A stretch of 64,000 nucleotides of DNA from Vibrio sinaloensis DSM 21326 (GTDB taxonomy: Bacteria; Pseudomonadota; Gammaproteobacteria; Enterobacterales; Vibrionaceae), in the NCBI RefSeq assembly GCF_000189275.1, contig NZ_AEVT01000100.1, positions 1 to 64,000 on the forward strand. The letters are read 5' to 3'. Each line of letters begins with the position of its first letter. Position 1 is the stretch's first letter. The position numbers were made by a program, and so were the translations under genes. The notes under the pieces were generated by a model, which made no database searches, was not told the DNA's origin, and saw only the letters and a program-made list of their open reading frames with translations. Of the stretch, positions 35,683 to 44,972 are shown one piece after another.

Positions 35683-38600
35683 TTAATGGAAGTCACGTGA
35701 TTTGCTTTGTAGCCCTTCAAGCGCGTCAGTTAAGTCTATCAGCCTGCCGGCAATGACATGTGTGACATCGCCTTCTCGTTCTAGAATCCCTTTGACCATC
35801 AAAATCTTTGCTGTCAGGTAGGCTTGTTTTTGAGCCCTGGCGGTCGCTTGCCAAACCACCACATTGATGTTGCCAGTGTCATCTTCTAGAGTGAAAAACG
35901 TCACGCCGGCCGCGGTCCCAGGAGCCTGCTTGCCCGTCACGACACCAACCACAGTGACAAGCGATTGGTGAGCATGCTTGATGAGATCTCGTTGGCGAGT
36001 AAACTTGCCTAGTGAGCCTGCTTTTTCTAACAGTGCTATTGGGTGTTGCTGCAAAGAGAGCCCTGTTGCCGAGTAGTCTTCCAGTAGTGTTTGAACGGCG
36101 GAAGGCTGCGTTAAGGTTAATGATTCTTGCTCTTGGATTTGCTGAAAAAGAGGCAAGTCAGATAAAGAATCCATCATCGACCAACGAGCTTGATAACGGT
36201 TTTGAGCAATGGCTTGCATCGCATCCGCAGAAGCCAGTAATTCGATGTCACGTCGGCTTAAACCTATGTGCTTAAGTTGGTTCGGATGGCTAAAACTCTG
36301 GTTGCCTCGAACTTTAATCACTTGGAGGCTGCTCTCACGACTAAAGCCTTTTATTTGTCGAAAGCCTAGGCGAATAGCCAGCTTGTTACCGCACTTGACC
36401 ACTTGGTGGTCGTATAACGATTGATTGACACAAACTGGCAGCACGAGCACGTCATGGCGTTTAGCATCTTGTACTAATTGAGAGGCACTGTAGAAACCCA
36501 TAGGAAGACTATTTAACAGCGAAGTATAGAAGGCCTCGGGGTAATAGTATTTTAACCAAGCTGAGCAATAAGCGAGCACAGCAAATGAAGCGGAATGGCT
36601 TTCCGGAAAGCCGTATTCCCCAAAACCTAAGATCTGATCAAAGATTCGTTCAGCAAATTCTTGTTCATAGCCTCGACTGCGCATCCCTTCTATCAACTTG
36701 TTTTTAAATTTGATCAGGTCGCCATTTTTCTTCCATGCGGCCATCGCGCGGCGTAAGGAATCTGCTTCACCGCCGCTAAAGCCCGCGGCGACCATTGCCA
36801 GCTTGATCACTTGTTCTTGGAATATCGGCACTCCCATAGTGCGAGACAACACCTCTTCCACCTCTTTAGATGGGTAGGTCACCGGCTCAATACCGTCTCG
36901 TCGTTTGAGAAAGGGGTGAACCATATCCCCCTGAATCGGCCCCGGGCGAACAATGGCGATTTGGATGACTAAGTCATAATATGTGGCCGGTTTTAGTCTT
37001 GGCAGCATACTCATTTGCGCACGTGACTCGATTTGGAAAACCCCAACGGTGTCGGCCTGTTGAATCATGTCGTAGACATTTGGGTCGTCCTGACGTCGAG
37101 TGATTTCAGCAATGGATAGAACTTGGTTATCAAGGCGTTTAACCAGATCGAAGCATTTGCGAATCGCGGTGAGCATACCCAGCGCGAGCACATCTACCTT
37201 AAGTAGCTTTAAGCTTTCGAGATCATCTTTATCCCACTGAATGACGGTTCTGTCTGGCATTGCAGCATTCTCTACCGGCACCAACTCATGCAGTGGACCT
37301 GCGGCAATCACAAAGCCGCCAACATGCTGAGAGAGGTGGCGAGGAAAGCCTAGGATGTCGTTTACAAGCTCAATAAATTGCTCGCCTTTCATCGAATCCG
37401 GCTGGAGACCGAGTTCGACGATCTGCGCTTGCCAACCTTGTGAGCGATCGCGGCGATTGACGTTTTTAATAAAGTAATCAAGCTGGCTCTCCTCAATCCC
37501 AAGGGCTTTCCCTACATCACGTACAGCACTTTTAAAGCGGTAGGAAATCACGGTTGCCGCAAGTGCTGCGCGCTCTCGCCCATATTTTTGATAAATGTAT
37601 TGAATGACTTCTTCTCTGCGTTCGTGCTCAAAGTCGACATCAATATCTGGTGGCTCATCACGCTCTCGACTGATGAAGCGCTCAAACAATACGGAGATCT
37701 GCCTTGGGTCAACCGAAGTGATCTCTAAGCAATAACAAACCACAGAGTTGGCCGCTGAGCCTCGGCCCTGATAGAGAATATGATTACGCTTGGCGAACAT
37801 CACGATGTCGTGAATGGTCAAAAAGTAGAATGGGAAACCAAGCTCCTCAATCAGAGCCAGCTCCTTCTCTATCGTTTCAGCGACGTTAGCAGGTAAGCCA
37901 TTTGGAAAGCGTTGGCGTTTGCCTTTTTCAACCAGCTTTCTAAGATAGCTATTAGGCGTTTCGCCGTCGGGAACCAATTCACTGGGGTATTGGTACTGGA
38001 GCTCCTTCAGTTTAAATTCACAGCGCTCAGCAATATGAACGCTCTCTTGCAGCCATTCGGGTTTATATAATTTAGCGAGCTTTTCCTTACTACGCAGGGC
38101 TCGTTCAGTATTGGTTAATAAATGGCTACCTATCTGCTCAACGCTTTGTCCCTGTTTGATGGCTGTCATAACATGTTGGAGAGGTAAGCGCGTTGCGGTG
38201 TGCATCAAGACACCGCCGCATGCGGTAATCGGTAACATCAGCTCTTGAGCAAGCTGCTCACAATGTTGTGTGTAAGCTTTATCATTGGCTTCGAGGTGGC
38301 GCTGCAACCCAATCCAGAGCCGATGCTTATGGTGTTGGGATAACCATTGCCCCCATTTTCGATCGCTCTCTTGCTGGCGAGGCAACCAGATCACAAGGCA
38401 ATGCCTAACGGTCATTAGATCCCACTCTGAGAGCTGGTATTGACCCTTCTCTGAACGTCTTCGTGCATTGGTGATCACGCGACATAACTCAGAGTAGGCT
38501 TGTTTGGTTGGGCAAATTAGGACAACTTGGCATTCTGAGTTAAGCCAAAACATGCTGCCAATGATTAACTTTATATTTAGCTGATTTGAGGTGACCGCTC

Positions 38601-38754
38601 GATAGGCTCTGACGACACCAGCAACCGAGCATTCATCGGTAATGGCAATTGAGTGGTAGCGTAGAAAGTCAGCCTGTAGTAGTAGCTCTTCCGCGTGGGA
38701 AGCCCCTGTGAGAAAAGAAAAGTTACTTTGACAGAATAATTCTGCGTATTGCAT
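35683..38754 (-). CDS. dnaE2: Error-prone DNA polymerase DnaE2 (ImuC)
   Basis: A second C-family replicative-type polymerase used for SOS-induced translesion synthesis with ImuA and ImuB. The 1023-aa protein begins with a PHP domain (MQYAELFCQSNFSFLTGASH). The polymerase core has GRGSAANSVVCYCLEI and the catalytic acidic cluster PPDIDVDFEHERREEV. A helix-hairpin-helix region and an OB fold near the C-terminus follow (VVGVVTGKQAPGTAAGVTFF). At 1023 aa it is shorter than DnaE (about 1160), as typical of DnaE2. SDLPLF near residue 868 resembles a beta-clamp-binding motif. It follows imuB by 8 bp. Confidence 0.96.
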   Translation of the reverse strand: MQYAELFCQSNFSFLTGASHAEELLLQADFLRYHSIAITDECSVAGVVRAYRAVTSNQLNIKLIIGSMFWLNSECQVVLICPTKQAYSELCRVITNARRRSEKGQYQLSEWDLMTVRHCLVIWLPRQQESDRKWGQWLSQHHKHRLWIGLQRHLEANDKAYTQHCEQLAQELMLPITACGGVLMHTATRLPLQHVMTAIKQGQSVEQIGSHLLTNTERALRSKEKLAKLYKPEWLQESVHIAERCEFKLKELQYQYPSELVPDGETPNSYLRKLVEKGKRQRFPNGLPANVAETIEKELALIEELGFPFYFLTIHDIVMFAKRNHILYQGRGSAANSVVCYCLEITSVDPRQISVLFERFISRERDEPPDIDVDFEHERREEVIQYIYQKYGRERAALAATVISYRFKSAVRDVGKALGIEESQLDYFIKNVNRRDRSQGWQAQIVELGLQPDSMKGEQFIELVNDILGFPRHLSQHVGGFVIAAGPLHELVPVENAAMPDRTVIQWDKDDLESLKLLKVDVLALGMLTAIRKCFDLVKRLDNQVLSIAEITRRQDDPNVYDMIQQADTVGVFQIESRAQMSMLPRLKPATYYDLVIQIAIVRPGPIQGDMVHPFLKRRDGIEPVTYPSKEVEEVLSRTMGVPIFQEQVIKLAMVAAGFSGGEADSLRRAMAAWKKNGDLIKFKNKLIEGMRSRGYEQEFAERIFDQILGFGEYGFPESHSASFAVLAYCSAWLKYYYPEAFYTSLLNSLPMGFYSASQLVQDAKRHDVLVLPVCVNQSLYDHQVVKCGNKLAIRLGFRQIKGFSRESSLQVIKVRGNQSFSHPNQLKHIGLSRRDIELLASADAMQAIAQNRYQARWSMMDSLSDLPLFQQIQEQESLTLTQPSAVQTLLEDYSATGLSLQQHPIALLEKAGSLGKFTRQRDLIKHAHQSLVTVVGVVTGKQAPGTAAGVTFFTLEDDTGNINVVVWQATARAQKQAYLTAKILMVKGILEREGDVTHVIAGRLIDLTDALEGLQSKSRDFH

Positions 38755-38762
38755 GTTGGCCT

Positions 38763-40163
38763 CTAGCTAAATAGACCATGCAGAAACCACTGCATGTGCT
38801 GATTGCGAAATACCCAGAGCCAGCGGCCATCTTGACTGCGAGCAATGAAGTAGTCGCGCGTCATCTCATCGCCATCCCACCATCCAGTCACGAATCGCTC
38901 AGGGCCTTGCATTATCGTGACTTGCTCTTGTAGTGGTTCTGGTGCCGTTAGCATCAGAGAAGGGCGAAAGCGCGTCACTTTGGGCTTGCTTGGGATAGGG
39001 ACGTCGGGGTCGCAGAGCAGGGTTGAGTATTCAGGCCTAGGGTCGTCACTGAGTGCCACTTTACGTACTCTTTGTTTCCCTAGCTTCGCTTGTAAGGTAC
39101 TGATTAACTCCAGCTCGTTTTGTTGCCCTTTATGGCCTAAGAAGATGTCTTGGCTGGTGGATTCCAATTCTCCTGCACGGATTAAAGTCAGTGTTAGACC
39201 TTGAACTGGCGCATCAAGCTGTAGAGATTCCATCGTCAACTGACAGAGTTTCATCCAGCGTGTTGCCAAATAGTCCCCCGCCGCAGAAGTAAAGGTGAGC
39301 TTGCCGTCCTGATGATCTCGCTGGTGTAAATCCAGTTGCAATTCAAAAGCAACCTGATTACGCAAGGTGAGAAAAATTTCTAACTTTTTTAGTAGCTTAT
39401 TAAGAGGCTTTTCTAGCCATTGTATGTTTTCTATATCAAATAAAAGCTCTAGGTAGCTTTGGAACTTTTCAGGTGGATGATAGAAGCTAAGAGGGTGCTT
39501 AAATTGGCCCATCAGTCGACCCGTATAATTGACTAAGTCAATATCAAAGCGTCGCGCGATATCTTGCATCGGCAACTCAAGTAACTGGTGAAGATGCGTA
39601 ATTCCGACGCGTGACAGTTTTTCTACCGATTGACCGTCGAGCTCTGTTGCAGAGAGGGGGTAACGACGAATTGCTTGGGTAATCTTGTCCTTATCTTGAT
39701 GCAGTACATGCATGCCTGACTTGGCTTGCAACATGGCGGAATAAGGGGAAAAGCCATTGGCAAAGCAATACGTCAACTTGAGCTTATCGAGATGCTGCGA
39801 AACTTGCTGCCAGTACGGTTTGAGCCCTCCATACAGAGACAACATATTGGTGACTTTTAACAGAATGCCTTGTGGTGCGAAGAGAGCAATATCGGATGTG
39901 ACCATATATAGCCATTGGGCAATATCAATTAAGGTCTGATGTTCTACCTTAGAATCATAAGGGTGGACTTGAAGCTGGTGACATAGGGCGCTAGCACTGC
40001 CTAAGCCCATGCCATTTTGAATACCTTGCTCTGAAGCAGCGGCATTACACTGAACAATTTGAAAGCGCTTACTGTCTACGATCACTAAAGGTTGACTCGT
40101 ATGCTCAGAGTATAGAGCGTCCAACTGCAGAGTTGGGAAATGGAGGTAGATCCACTGCTGCAT
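38763..40163 (-). CDS. imuB: ImuB, Y-family-like protein of the SOS mutasome
   Basis: ImuB resembles Y-family polymerases but is catalytically inactive and serves as the hub that joins DnaE2, ImuA and the beta clamp. The 466-aa protein begins QQWIYLHFPTLQLDALYS, where Y-family enzymes have the first metal-binding Asp; here there is His-Phe. The usual SxDE motif is also absent, the segment reading SDIALFAPQGILLKVTN. These losses match ImuB rather than Pol IV. It is 3 bp after imuA and 8 bp before dnaE2. Confidence 0.93.
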   Translation of the reverse strand: MQQWIYLHFPTLQLDALYSEHTSQPLVIVDSKRFQIVQCNAAASEQGIQNGMGLGSASALCHQLQVHPYDSKVEHQTLIDIAQWLYMVTSDIALFAPQGILLKVTNMLSLYGGLKPYWQQVSQHLDKLKLTYCFANGFSPYSAMLQAKSGMHVLHQDKDKITQAIRRYPLSATELDGQSVEKLSRVGITHLHQLLELPMQDIARRFDIDLVNYTGRLMGQFKHPLSFYHPPEKFQSYLELLFDIENIQWLEKPLNKLLKKLEIFLTLRNQVAFELQLDLHQRDHQDGKLTFTSAAGDYLATRWMKLCQLTMESLQLDAPVQGLTLTLIRAGELESTSQDIFLGHKGQQNELELISTLQAKLGKQRVRKVALSDDPRPEYSTLLCDPDVPIPSKPKVTRFRPSLMLTAPEPLQEQVTIMQGPERFVTGWWDGDEMTRDYFIARSQDGRWLWVFRNQHMQWFLHGLFS

Positions 40164-40166
40164 CGA

Positions 40167-40844
40167 TTAACCTTGCTTGCGTAATGGGAAGGGAATAACA
40201 ACGGGTGTTTGAGCTTGCAAAGTCAGTGAAGGCCAGCGTGTGCCCATTTCTAAGACAAAGCTTTTATGGGGCCAGCCCCCTTTACGTTTTGTGATGGTGA
40301 TATCGAGCCCTAATGCATGAGGGGCTAATGTCATACTTAAACTGACGGGCAATGAGAAAAGGCTTTTTTGTGCGCCTTTCAGTAAAAAAGCGAGGCAATC
40401 ACCCGTCTCACTAGCGACCTGTAAGCGCCGAGCTTGATGAACTTCTAATTCGGATTGCCAAAGCAACACATTACTGCATGCGCCGCTTTTTAAACATTGC
40501 TCTGCTGACCACAAAGCTTCTTTGCTGTTTTGTGGGTAAATGAGCAGCACTTTGTTGGGATCGATACCTTGATCGACCAAGTGTTCAGCAGACAAGTAAC
40601 CTGGAGGTTGAACGAATACGGATAAACGCTCGTGACTGGTATTTTGGAGGTGAGGCAGCAACAGGCGCAGCTCACCGATACCTTGCGCCGTTTGTAGCTC
40701 GACCACGCCATGCTTTGGCAATCCGCCTTCGAGCTTTTTATCCAGTATAGGGAAGCCTGTTGGGTGATGGTCTAAAGCCTCAGGAGTCTGGTTACCCTGC
40801 CAAAGCCATTGTTTTTGCTTAAGATGTTCGATCAGTTCATACAT
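40167..40844 (-). CDS. imuA: ImuA, RecA/SulA-like SOS mutagenesis protein
   Basis: ImuA is a RecA-fold protein needed with ImuB and DnaE2 for damage-induced mutagenesis. The 225-aa protein has HPTGFPILDKKLEGGLPKHG before the position of a Walker A loop, which here reads ELQTAQGIGELRLLL and lacks GKT/S; ATP binding is therefore unlikely. It is the first gene of the cassette, with a LexA box 11 bp upstream of its start. Older annotations call it a SulA-like cell division inhibitor. Confidence 0.92.
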   Translation of the reverse strand: MYELIEHLKQKQWLWQGNQTPEALDHHPTGFPILDKKLEGGLPKHGVVELQTAQGIGELRLLLPHLQNTSHERLSVFVQPPGYLSAEHLVDQGIDPNKVLLIYPQNSKEALWSAEQCLKSGACSNVLLWQSELEVHQARRLQVASETGDCLAFLLKGAQKSLFSLPVSLSMTLAPHALGLDITITKRKGGWPHKSFVLEMGTRWPSLTLQAQTPVVIPFPLRKQG

Positions 40845-40854
40845 AACAATTTAC

Positions 40855-40870
40855 CTGTATATATATACAG
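40855..40870 (-). promoter_or_regulatory. LexA (SOS) box upstream of imuA
   Basis: CTGTATATATATACAG is identical to the core of the gammaproteobacterial LexA consensus (CTG-N10-CAG with alternating TA). It lies 11-26 bp before the imuA ATG, so LexA would cover the promoter or transcription start of imuA-imuB-dnaE2. Confidence 0.93.
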
Positions 40871-40918
40871 TATAAATTATTATTATTTATCGGCAAGAGT
40901 AGGACTGAACGAGCGGAT

Positions 40919-40970
40919 AAAAAAACGCCTTGTGATCAGTGAATGATTACACAAGGCGTTGCTTTTATTT
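40919..40970 (-). terminator. Terminator after yciK
   Basis: AACGCCTTGTG and CACAAGGCGTT form an 11-bp stem; on the reverse strand it is followed by TTTTTT. It ends the yciK transcript 22 bp past the stop and insulates the imu promoter. Confidence 0.88.
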
Positions 40971-40991
40971 GTGAATTAATTTTTTAATGCA

Positions 40992-41735
40992 CTACTTTTT
41001 TGGCTGTGCATCAATGCACTGGCCATTAACCGCACAGCTTTCTGGGCTCATCAGGTAGAGGTAAAGTGGCATGATATCCAGAGGCGTTTTCAATAATTCT
41101 GTGTCTTCTGCTGGGTAGGCTTTTGCGCGCATTGCGGTGCGTGTTGCCCCAGGGTTTATTGCATTAACACGGATGTGAGTGTCGCTTAGCTCATCGGCTA
41201 GGATTTGCATCATGCCTTCGGTAGCAAATTTAGACATCGCATAGGTGCCCCAAAATGCTCGGCCGCTGTGTCCAACGGTTGAAGAAGTGAAGATAATGCG
41301 TGCCTCTTCTGATTTGTGAAGAAGAGGTAGAATGGCTTGCGTCATCAAGAATTGCGCTTTGACGTTGACTTGCATGATATCGTCGTAAGTGTCTTCGCCA
41401 ATTTGATCAAATGGGCTGATAACACCCAATAGGCTAGCATTATGCAATACGCCATCGAGACGGCCAAATTGACCTTCAATCGTGTCGGCCATATCCACAT
41501 AGTTCTGCTTAGTCGCGCCTTTCATATCCAGTGGAATAATAGCTGGCTGAGGGTAACCCGCCGCTTCAATTTCGTCGTAGGTTTGCTCCAGTTTTTTGAC
41601 TGTACGACCAAGCAAAATCACTGTTGCACCGCGCTCTGCATAAGAGAGCGCCGCCTGCTTACCGATACCAGCGCCCGCGCCAGTAACCAGAATGACTTTG
41701 CCTTTCAGGGCATCTGAAGAAACAGCATAATCCAC
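40992..41735 (-). CDS. yciK: YciK family short-chain dehydrogenase/reductase
   Basis: A 247-aa SDR oxidoreductase with the cofactor motif VTGAGAGIGKQAAL, HNASLLGVI, the catalytic Ser in TSSTVGHSG and Tyr-Lys in YAMSKFATEG. The YciK group has no established substrate. It is divergent from sohB (88 bp), an arrangement like the yciK-sohB neighbourhood of E. coli, which supports the name. Confidence 0.9.
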   Translation of the reverse strand: MDYAVSSDALKGKVILVTGAGAGIGKQAALSYAERGATVILLGRTVKKLEQTYDEIEAAGYPQPAIIPLDMKGATKQNYVDMADTIEGQFGRLDGVLHNASLLGVISPFDQIGEDTYDDIMQVNVKAQFLMTQAILPLLHKSEEARIIFTSSTVGHSGRAFWGTYAMSKFATEGMMQILADELSDTHIRVNAINPGATRTAMRAKAYPAEDTELLKTPLDIMPLYLYLMSPESCAVNGQCIDAQPKK

Positions 41736-41823
41736 GATCTGTATCCTTATTGTAATGATTTACTTTATGTATCCGTAAGATGGTGGTTACAATACACTAA
41801 TTCGCACAATTGGGGATATCACA

Positions 41824-42885
41824 TTGGAATTTTTGTTGGACTATGGTCTGTTTTTGGCCAAGATTGTGACTGTTGTGGTCGCAGTGATTGCGATATTGGT
41901 TATTGCTAAAGCAGTCAGTGGAAAAGGCGCTTCTGCGAAAGGTGAACTGGAAATCACGAACCTGACTGAACAGCATAAAAATACGGTTGAACAGTTAGAG
42001 CATCACCTGCATGACGAGTCATTTATTAAGGCTCGAGATAAAGCAGAGAAGAAGCAAGAAAAAGAGAAAAACAAAGCACGCGAGAAAGAGATCAAGCAAG
42101 CGTCCAAAGCGGGCGATCTTGATAGTAAACGTGAACCTCACTTGTTTGTATTAGATTTCAAAGGCAGCATCGATGCTAAAGAAGTCGCTTCTTTACGTGA
42201 AGAGGTGACTGCGATTTTGGCCGTTGCACGTGAAGGGGACGAAGTGCTACTGCGTCTTGAATCTGGCGGCGGTATGGTTCATGGCTATGGTCTCGCTTCT
42301 TCACAACTGGATCGCCTTAAGGCCGCTAAATTACCTTTGACGATCTCAGTCGATAAAGTGGCGGCCAGCGGTGGTTACATGATGGCATGTATTGCCGATA
42401 AAATCGTGTCTGCTCCGTTTGCGATTGTCGGTTCTATAGGGGTAATTGCCCAATTACCAAACTTCAATAAAGTGCTGAAAAAATACGATATTGAGTACGA
42501 GCAGCTGACCGCAGGTGAGTACAAGCGTACGTTAACTATGTTTGGTGAAAACACCGACAAAGCGCGTGAGAAGTTTAAGCAAGAGCTGGAAGAAACTCAC
42601 GGCTTGTTTAAAGACTTCATTCGCGAGCGTCGTCCGGCTCTTGAGCTAGAAAAAGTCGCGACAGGGGAACATTGGTTTGGTACACAAGCGCACGAGCTTG
42701 GCCTAGTCGATGAAATTAAAACCTCTGATGATCTGGTGGTTGAAGCGTGTAAAGACAAAACTGTCCTTGCGATTCATTATGTCGAGAAGAAAAAACTGAC
42801 GTCTAAGCTGGCTGGTATGGCCGGAGAAGCTGCGGATAATGTGCTAATGAAGCTTATTGACCGTGGCCAGCGTCCAATCGTCTAA
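41824..42885 (+). CDS. sohB: SohB inner-membrane serine protease
   Basis: A signal-peptide-peptidase-A family (S49) protease anchored in the inner membrane by an N-terminal helix (about 5-28, YGLFLAKIVTVVVAVIAI). A Lys/Glu-rich probable coiled coil spans about 50-105. The catalytic domain has the Ser nucleophile in KVAASGGYMMACIAD and the Lys general base in AGEYKRTLTMFG. The start is TTG at 41824; 353 aa agrees with SohB. In E. coli, multicopy sohB relieves loss of the DegP protease. Confidence 0.95.
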   Translation: MEFLLDYGLFLAKIVTVVVAVIAILVIAKAVSGKGASAKGELEITNLTEQHKNTVEQLEHHLHDESFIKARDKAEKKQEKEKNKAREKEIKQASKAGDLDSKREPHLFVLDFKGSIDAKEVASLREEVTAILAVAREGDEVLLRLESGGGMVHGYGLASSQLDRLKAAKLPLTISVDKVAASGGYMMACIADKIVSAPFAIVGSIGVIAQLPNFNKVLKKYDIEYEQLTAGEYKRTLTMFGENTDKAREKFKQELEETHGLFKDFIRERRPALELEKVATGEHWFGTQAHELGLVDEIKTSDDLVVEACKDKTVLAIHYVEKKKLTSKLAGMAGEAADNVLMKLIDRGQRPIV

Positions 42886-42898
42886 AAACGTATAGATA

Positions 42899-42932
42899 AT
42901 AAAAACGCCCGCCAGCCGCGGCGTTTTTATTT
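42899..42932. terminator. Terminator between sohB and the LysR gene
   Basis: AAAAACGCC and GGCGTTTTT stem around CGCCAGCCGC, followed by ATTTG forward and preceded by A run for the reverse gene. It serves both convergent genes. Confidence 0.82.
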
Positions 42933-43838
42933 GTCGCGACTCACTTCAAAATTGGCCACGAGATAGTCAATCAGGACTCTAACCCGTTTTACCTTTTGGC
43001 TATTACGACTGAAATAGAGGTAAAGGCTAGGGTAGGTTGGCCACATTGGTTCGAGTACAGGGACAAGATCACCACTTTCTAATTCATGCTCTAAAGACGG
43101 GAGAACCAAACGGCCAATACCCAGCCCTTCTTTGGCCGCGTCGATCATCAGGTCTGTATCGTTAACCACTAGACCATAAGGAATTTCGACCCCAGTTTGT
43201 TGGCCATCCTCGATGAGATTGAGCGGTGCATATTGATTGGAAGTAATAAAGCGATACTGGATCAGTTTATGCTGCGCCAAATCCTCCAATGATGTTGGGA
43301 CTCCGTATTGTTTTAGATAACTCGGTGAGGCAAACAGCGCTTCTTTCATGGGGGGCGTGAGCTTTCTTGCGACCATGCCTTCTTCAAGAATATTGCCAAA
43401 ACGAATACCTAAATCAATGCCTTCAGAGATGATGTCTAAAGTGGCATCTGAAATGGATATCTCAAGTTCAATTTGTGGATACTGACGACAAAATTCAGCA
43501 AAGCGGCTTTTCAAGTAGGTGTTGTAAACAAATTTAGGCAAGGTGATTCTTAGTTTACCACTGGGCTCATCAGTCAACTCTTGCACGCTTTCAAGCGCAT
43601 AATTGAGAGACTCCATTGCTGCTAATGTTCGTTCATGCAATAGGCGACCCGCTTCGGTTAATTCAATCTTCCGCGTTGTCCGGTTAAACAATGTTAACCC
43701 GACATTATTTTCTAGTAGCTTGAGAGACTGACTAACAGAGGGGGCAGCCATGGCTAACTTTCTTGCAGCGCCACGAATACTGCCTTCTTGAACAATCGCT
43801 TGAAAGACTTGTAACTGGTTATAAGTGGTTCCTTTCAT
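42927..43838 (-). CDS. LysR family transcriptional regulator
   Basis: A 303-aa regulator with an N-terminal winged HTH (YNQLQVFQAIVQEGSIRGAARKLAMAAPSVSQSLKLLE) and a substrate-binding effector domain from about 95. I start at the ATG at 43838 after GGGA; an upstream TTG at 43850 is also in frame. It is divergent from the flavodoxin-fold oxidoreductase gene, and a T-N11-A palindrome lies between them, so it probably controls that gene and itself. The effector is unknown. Confidence 0.92.
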   Translation of the reverse strand: MKGTTYNQLQVFQAIVQEGSIRGAARKLAMAAPSVSQSLKLLENNVGLTLFNRTTRKIELTEAGRLLHERTLAAMESLNYALESVQELTDEPSGKLRITLPKFVYNTYLKSRFAEFCRQYPQIELEISISDATLDIISEGIDLGIRFGNILEEGMVARKLTPPMKEALFASPSYLKQYGVPTSLEDLAQHKLIQYRFITSNQYAPLNLIEDGQQTGVEIPYGLVVNDTDLMIDAAKEGLGIGRLVLPSLEHELESGDLVPVLEPMWPTYPSLYLYFSRNSQKVKRVRVLIDYLVANFEVSRDK

Positions 43839-43853
43839 GTTATTTCCCAACTG

Positions 43854-43868
43854 TTAGGTTTTACCTAA
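43854..43868. promoter_or_regulatory. Candidate LysR box between the divergent LysR and oxidoreductase genes
   Basis: TTAGGT-TTT-ACCTAA is a perfect palindrome containing T-N11-A, the LysR-type recognition pattern. It begins 16 bp upstream of the LysR start and 109 bp before the oxidoreductase start, a position suited to autoregulation. Confidence 0.6.
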
Positions 43869-43976
43869 TTAAAAATTAAAATTTACAGCTCTACAAGTAA
43901 AGAATTAAGCCTATTAAAGTAGTGGTCATTCGATGCACACCATGTGCGTCTGCCGAACAAAACGTAGGAGTTGAAC

Positions 43977-44915
43977 ATGAGTAAAGTTGTCGTGATTTCG
44001 GGCCACCCAAATTTAGAATCATCGTATACGAACAAAGTGGTTCTGGCGCAACTGCAGAGCACCTTCAGCAGTATTGATATTCGTCGCCTTGATGCGCTTT
44101 ATCCTGACTATCAGATTGACGTAGAAACAGAGCAAACGGCTTTGCTTGATGCTGACGTTGTGGTACTTCAATTCCCATTTTATTGGTATTCAATGCCGGC
44201 CTTACTGAAAAAATGGCTTGATGATGTCATGAGTTTTAACTTCGCTTACGGGCCAGAGGGAGACAAGCTCAAAGGTAAGGGATTTATTATCTCAACAACG
44301 ATAGGTGGACCAGCAGAGTCATATGATCCACTGGGTTACAACCACTTTACGGTAGAGCAATTATTGATGCCGATTCAGCAAACCGCCTACTTAGCGGGGA
44401 TGAACTACCAAAAACCGATTTTCACTCACGGTATGGTTTACATTCCTGGCGTTTATAATACGCAAGAGGGGGTAGAGGCCAAAGCGGTTGAACACGCAGT
44501 GCGTCTAAGCGAAACCATTCATTACTTATTAGAATCGCCGGAAGCAAAAGTGACCGCCTTAGTTAAAACATGGTTTGAGCAGATGGATAAGCTGCAAGAG
44601 GATGCGGGTCTATTCCACGCGATGCTACGCAACGATGTGGCGATCACTGCACCGGAAGGTGAATTCAATGGTATTGCCGGCTTTAATGATTGGTACCAAG
44701 TATTACGTAGTACCTTTAAACCTAACTGCGAACATGTCTTAGAACAGATTGTAGTGCATGAAAAACAAGGAGAACATGTCGCAGAGATACGTGTTCGCCT
44801 CATTGCCGAAACCGTACAAGGAGAGGCCATTAACGTACTCGTTAACGAAGAGTGGTCGGTAGATTTAGATAAGGATAAGCCGCGTATTATTCGCTACAAG
44901 GTTGAACCTGTGTAA
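43977..44915 (+). CDS. NAD(P)H-dependent flavodoxin-fold oxidoreductase with NTF2/SnoaL-like C-terminal domain
   Basis: Residues 1 to about 185 fit the KefF/MdaB quinone reductase family: VVVISGHPNLESSYTNKVV, then VVVLQFPFYWYSMPALLKKW and GFIISTTIGGPAESYDP. This family reduces quinones or other acceptors with FMN or FAD. Residues about 190-312 (VKTWFEQMDKLQEDAGLF to IIRYKVEPV) look like an NTF2/SnoaL-type cone domain, which is not part of stand-alone family members of about 190-200 aa. The ATG at 43977 follows TAGGAG. It is divergent from a LysR regulator, which suggests inducible detoxification. Substrate unknown. Confidence 0.85.
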   Translation: MSKVVVISGHPNLESSYTNKVVLAQLQSTFSSIDIRRLDALYPDYQIDVETEQTALLDADVVVLQFPFYWYSMPALLKKWLDDVMSFNFAYGPEGDKLKGKGFIISTTIGGPAESYDPLGYNHFTVEQLLMPIQQTAYLAGMNYQKPIFTHGMVYIPGVYNTQEGVEAKAVEHAVRLSETIHYLLESPEAKVTALVKTWFEQMDKLQEDAGLFHAMLRNDVAITAPEGEFNGIAGFNDWYQVLRSTFKPNCEHVLEQIVVHEKQGEHVAEIRVRLIAETVQGEAINVLVNEEWSVDLDKDKPRIIRYKVEPV

Positions 44916-44940
44916 GTGTAGCTCGACTCAGATAAACAAT

Positions 44941-44962
44941 CGGCCCCTCAGTGATGAGGGGA
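44941..44962. terminator. Hairpin between the oxidoreductase gene and rhlE
   Basis: CCCCTCA and TGAGGGG close a GTGA loop between convergent genes. There is no strong T run on either side, so termination here may be weak or Rho-assisted. Confidence 0.5.
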
Positions 44963-44972
44963 CGATTGCGAG

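Noticed and set aside
40167..40844. Annotation of imuA as the cell division inhibitor SulA
   Set aside because: Position before imuB-dnaE2, 225-aa length and RecA-like segments identify ImuA. The SulA label is a legacy of distant similarity.
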